NCBI GenBank assembly: GCA_002382645.1
Contig: DFYP01000120.1
Coordinates: 1-25,859, forward strand
DNA length: 25,859 nt
Source of the DNA: Desulfovibrio sp. UBA4079
GTDB lineage: Bacteria; Desulfobacterota; Desulfovibrionia; Desulfovibrionales; Desulfovibrionaceae
Direction: 5' to 3'
The notes under the pieces are model-generated. The model saw only the letters and a list, made by a program, of their open reading frames with translations. It was not told where the DNA came from and ran no database searches. Shown here one piece after another: positions 23,205 to 25,859 of the stretch (positions are counted from its first letter, which is position 1; each line of letters begins with the position of its first letter). Made by a program: the position numbers and the translations under genes.

Positions 23205-25859
23205 GCCGCCCGCGCATCCGGCAGGTCAGGGCCTCGGCCGGGTCGGGCAAGACCTACGCCCTCACGGCCCGCTTCCTGGAGCTGCTGGACGCGGCCAAGG
23301 CCGAGGACCCCGGCATGGCCTGCCGGGGCGTGCGGCCCGAGTCCTATTCCTGGCCCGAGATCCTGGCCGTGACCTTCACCAACAAGGCCGCGGCCGAGAT
23401 GAAGGAGCGGGTGCTCACGGCCCTCAAGCGCTGCGCCCTGGGCCTGACCAGCGGCGGCCAGCGCGCGGACTGGGACCCCCGGCGCGCCGCCAAGGTGGTG
23501 GAGACCGTGCTCCGGCGCTACCACCGCCTGAACATCCGGACCATCGACAGCCTGCTCGTGCTCCTCCTGCGGCTCTTTGCCCTGGACTACGGCCTGCGGC
23601 CGGACTTCCAGGTGGCCCTGGAGGAGGACGAGCTGTTCGGCCCGGCCTACGAGCGCTTTGTGGATGCCTGCGCCGATCCGCACGGGCCCCAGCGGGCCTT
23701 GCTGGTGAGCGCGCTGACCACCTTCCTGGGCTTCGAGAACCGCGCGGGATTCAGCCCGGAGCGCGGCATCCGCGAGCGGCTCTTCGAACTCACCGGCCAT
23801 CTCCAGGCCGAGCCCGGGGGCGTGCTCGCGGACCAGGAGGAAATGGCCCGAATCCTGGACCGCTGCCGGGAGGAGTTCCTCCAGGTCGTGGCCGTGATGC
23901 AGGGCCATCTCGAGGAATTCGCCCTGGCCCCGCGCCAGCACTTCAAGAATTTCCTCGGCAAGTGCCAGGCCCTGAGCGGGTTCGACGAGCCGCCGGACTC
24001 GGCCTATGCCGACAAGCCCTGTCTGGCCGAGTGCCTGACCCAGGCCGGAATCCCCAACATCACCGGGCAGTGCGAGCGGGCCTATGCCATGTTCAAGACG
24101 GCCTGGGCCGCCTTCCGCCGGGAGTGGGCCGCCCTGGAAGGGGCCTATGCCCTGGCCCCGGCCCTGGGCATCGCCCGGGAACTGCTGGGCGCGATGCGGG
24201 ACGAGGCCCGGCGCCAGGGCGTGGTGCCCATGTCCTCCTTGAGCGCGGCCGTGCACGGCCTGCTCACCCGCGACGAGGCCGTGCCCGAGGCTTACTGCCG
24301 CCTGGGCTCCCGCCTCCACCACCTGCTGGTGGACGAGTTCCAGGACACGAGCCGGGCCCAGTGGTCGGCCCTGGAGCCCCTGGCCCGGGAGTGCCTGGCC
24401 AAGGGCGGCAGCCTGTTCTGCGTGGGCGACGTGAAGCAGGCCATCTACAGCTGGCGCGGGGGCGACGCCTCGCTCTTCGACCAGCTCCGGGACCGGCCCG
24501 GCCTGGCCGACCTCACCGGCGGCGCGGACCTGGAAAACCTGCCCCGCAACTGGCGCAGCGCGCCCGCGGTGGTGGACTGGAACAACGCCTTTTTCGAACG
24601 CCTGGCCGATCCGGACACGGCCCAGGAGCTGGCCGACCGCTGCCTGGACAAGGCCCCGGACGAGGAGCGCGCGGCCCTGGCCCGGGACATCACGGCCGCA
24701 TTCGCCGACGCCCGCCAGGACCTGCCCGCGGAGCGCACCGGCCCCGAAGGCTTTGTGCGCCTGACCCGGCTGCCGGGCGGCAGCGCCGAGGAGGTCCGGA
24801 ACGCGGCCCTGGACGCCCTGGAGACCCTGATCCAAGACCTGGGCCAGCGCAGGCCCTGGCGCGACCTGGCCGTGCTCGTGCGCGACAACCGGCAGGCCGG
24901 GCTGGTCTGCGAGCGCCTCGTGGCCCTGGACATCCCGGTGATCACCGAGAAGAGCCTGCTGCTGGCCCGGCACCCCGTGGTGCGCCAGCTGGCCGCCCTG
25001 CTCGCCTTTTTGGACTTCCCGGCCGACGACCTGGCCTTCCTGACCCTGGTCACGGGCCCGCTTTTTCAGAAGGCGACCGGACTGGCCCCGGAGGCGGTCA
25101 CGGACTGGCTCATGGGCCAGAAGCCCGGGAACCTGGGCTTCAAGTTCCGCGAGGCCTTTCCCCAGGTCTGGGCCGACCGGCTCAAGCCCTTCTTCGACCG
25201 GGCCGGGCTGCTCACGCCCTACGACCTGGCCCAGGCCGCGGTGCAGCGCCTCCGGATTCTGGAGCGCAATCCCGATGCCGAACTCCATGTGCGCCGTTTC
25301 CTGGAGGTGGTCCATTTGGCCGAGGGCAACGGCTGCCGCTCCCTCTCGGCCTTCCTGGACTACTGGCGGGACCAGGGCGCGGAGGAGCAGGTGCCCCTGC
25401 CCGAGAACCTGGACGCCGTGCGCGTGCTCACCATGCACAAGGCCAAGGGCCTGGAGTTCCCGGTGGTCCTGGTCCCCTTCCACCACTGGCCGCTCAAGCC
25501 CCAGGACGGCTTCGCGGTGCTCGATGTCCAGGACCGCCGCGTGCTCACGCCCCTGCGCGCCGCCCTGGGCCCGGAATACCGCGAGCGCGTGGGCCGCGAA
25601 ATCCGCGAACAGCTCCACCTGCTCTACGTGGCCTGGACCCGGGCCTGCGAGGAATTCTACGGCTTCTACCCGGCCCGGGAGGGCGAGGCGAAGCGGCCCC
25701 CGGCCCTGGCCGCCCTGGACCTGCTCCTGGACCCGGAGCACACCGTGATCGAACGCGGCCGCCAGGATCCGGGCGAGCCCCAGGAGCGCGCCCCGGCCCA
25801 AGCGCCCCGGCCCGTCCCGGCCGTCGCCCCCGGCGAGGAGCTGACCTCCTGGCTGCCCC
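23201..25859 (+). CDS. UvrD/RecB-type DNA helicase, 3' end beyond the window
   Basis: This is the first 886 codons of a superfamily 1A helicase of the UvrD/RecB/AddA type, an ATP-driven DNA unwinding enzyme of recombinational repair. Motif I is RASAGSGKT (10-18), Ia is TFTNKAAAEMKERV, II is DEFQDTS (378-384) and III is GDVKQAIYSWRGGD. Motif V is TMHKAKGLEFPVVL (from about 744), and VI is YVAWTRA (809-815). A C-terminal PD-(D/E)XK nuclease is expected in this class but lies outside the window. The start must be GTG 23201, because the next ATG falls after Walker A. The GTG overlaps the transporter stop. No internal stop codons occur up to the window end. Confidence 0.92.
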   Translation, partial: MSRPRIRQVRASAGSGKTYALTARFLELLDAAKAEDPGMACRGVRPESYSWPEILAVTFTNKAAAEMKERVLTALKRCALGLTSGGQRADWDPRRAAKVVETVLRRYHRLNIRTIDSLLVLLLRLFALDYGLRPDFQVALEEDELFGPAYERFVDACADPHGPQRALLVSALTTFLGFENRAGFSPERGIRERLFELTGHLQAEPGGVLADQEEMARILDRCREEFLQVVAVMQGHLEEFALAPRQHFKNFLGKCQALSGFDEPPDSAYADKPCLAECLTQAGIPNITGQCERAYAMFKTAWAAFRREWAALEGAYALAPALGIARELLGAMRDEARRQGVVPMSSLSAAVHGLLTRDEAVPEAYCRLGSRLHHLLVDEFQDTSRAQWSALEPLARECLAKGGSLFCVGDVKQAIYSWRGGDASLFDQLRDRPGLADLTGGADLENLPRNWRSAPAVVDWNNAFFERLADPDTAQELADRCLDKAPDEERAALARDITAAFADARQDLPAERTGPEGFVRLTRLPGGSAEEVRNAALDALETLIQDLGQRRPWRDLAVLVRDNRQAGLVCERLVALDIPVITEKSLLLARHPVVRQLAALLAFLDFPADDLAFLTLVTGPLFQKATGLAPEAVTDWLMGQKPGNLGFKFREAFPQVWADRLKPFFDRAGLLTPYDLAQAAVQRLRILERNPDAELHVRRFLEVVHLAEGNGCRSLSAFLDYWRDQGAEEQVPLPENLDAVRVLTMHKAKGLEFPVVLVPFHHWPLKPQDGFAVLDVQDRRVLTPLRAALGPEYRERVGREIREQLHLLYVAWTRACEEFYGFYPAREGEAKRPPALAALDLLLDPEHTVIERGRQDPGEPQERAPAQAPRPVPAVAPGEELTSWLP

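Overview
The window is GC-rich DNA (except one AT-rich gene and one AT-rich intergenic patch). It most likely comes from a sulfate-reducing bacterium of the Desulfovibrio group. The strongest evidence is a complete Tmc locus, encoding a tetraheme cytochrome, a HdrD-like iron-sulfur protein, a membrane cytochrome b and a tryptophan-rich repeat protein. Other pointers are several kinases with an N-terminal receiver domain and a sensor kinase carrying c-type heme motifs. No rRNA, tRNA, CRISPR array or transposase was seen.

Layout. Positions 1-2460: an AlkD-type DNA glycosylase gene (+), convergent with a gene (-) joining a TonB-like membrane anchor to a degenerate alpha/beta hydrolase. Positions 2454-5159: an alpha/beta hydrolase with no standard start codon, directly behind a REC-PAS-PAS-histidine kinase (-). 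Positions 5297-7603: two stand-alone receivers, a tandem universal stress protein and an unknown gene (-). Positions 7764-11214: a REC-histidine kinase overlapping a membrane sensor kinase with CXXCH and CXXXCH motifs (-). Positions 11215-11669: an AT-rich divergent control region with two inverted repeats. Positions 11670-15348: tmcD-tmcC-tmcB-tmcA (+), then a terminator and an Rrf2 regulator with four cysteines. Positions 16010-18138: asnS and a metallo-beta-lactamase-fold gene (-), overlapping at an ATGA. Positions 18252-19538: ftsY (+). Positions 19527-20339: an AT-rich orphan membrane-anchored gene (-). Positions 20390-21211: an RluA-type pseudouridine synthase (-). From 21343 to the window end: an overlapping + strand operon of an ornithine-cyclodeaminase-family enzyme, an EamA transporter and a UvrD/RecB-type helicase cut off by the window edge.

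The central theme is a redox module. Tmc is known to pass electrons from periplasmic hydrogen oxidation, through a tetraheme cytochrome c3, across the membrane to the cytoplasm. Divergently from it lies a signalling cluster whose sensors look built to read redox state. It has a putative periplasmic heme domain, PAS domains with a C-x10-C-x2-C motif in two kinases, and a universal stress protein with a CxxC hinge. An Fe-S-type Rrf2 regulator sits at the far end of tmc. The cluster has three kinases and four receiver domains but no DNA-binding output domain, so its downstream partner is unknown. The link between sensing and Tmc is inferred from gene order and motifs and has not been demonstrated.
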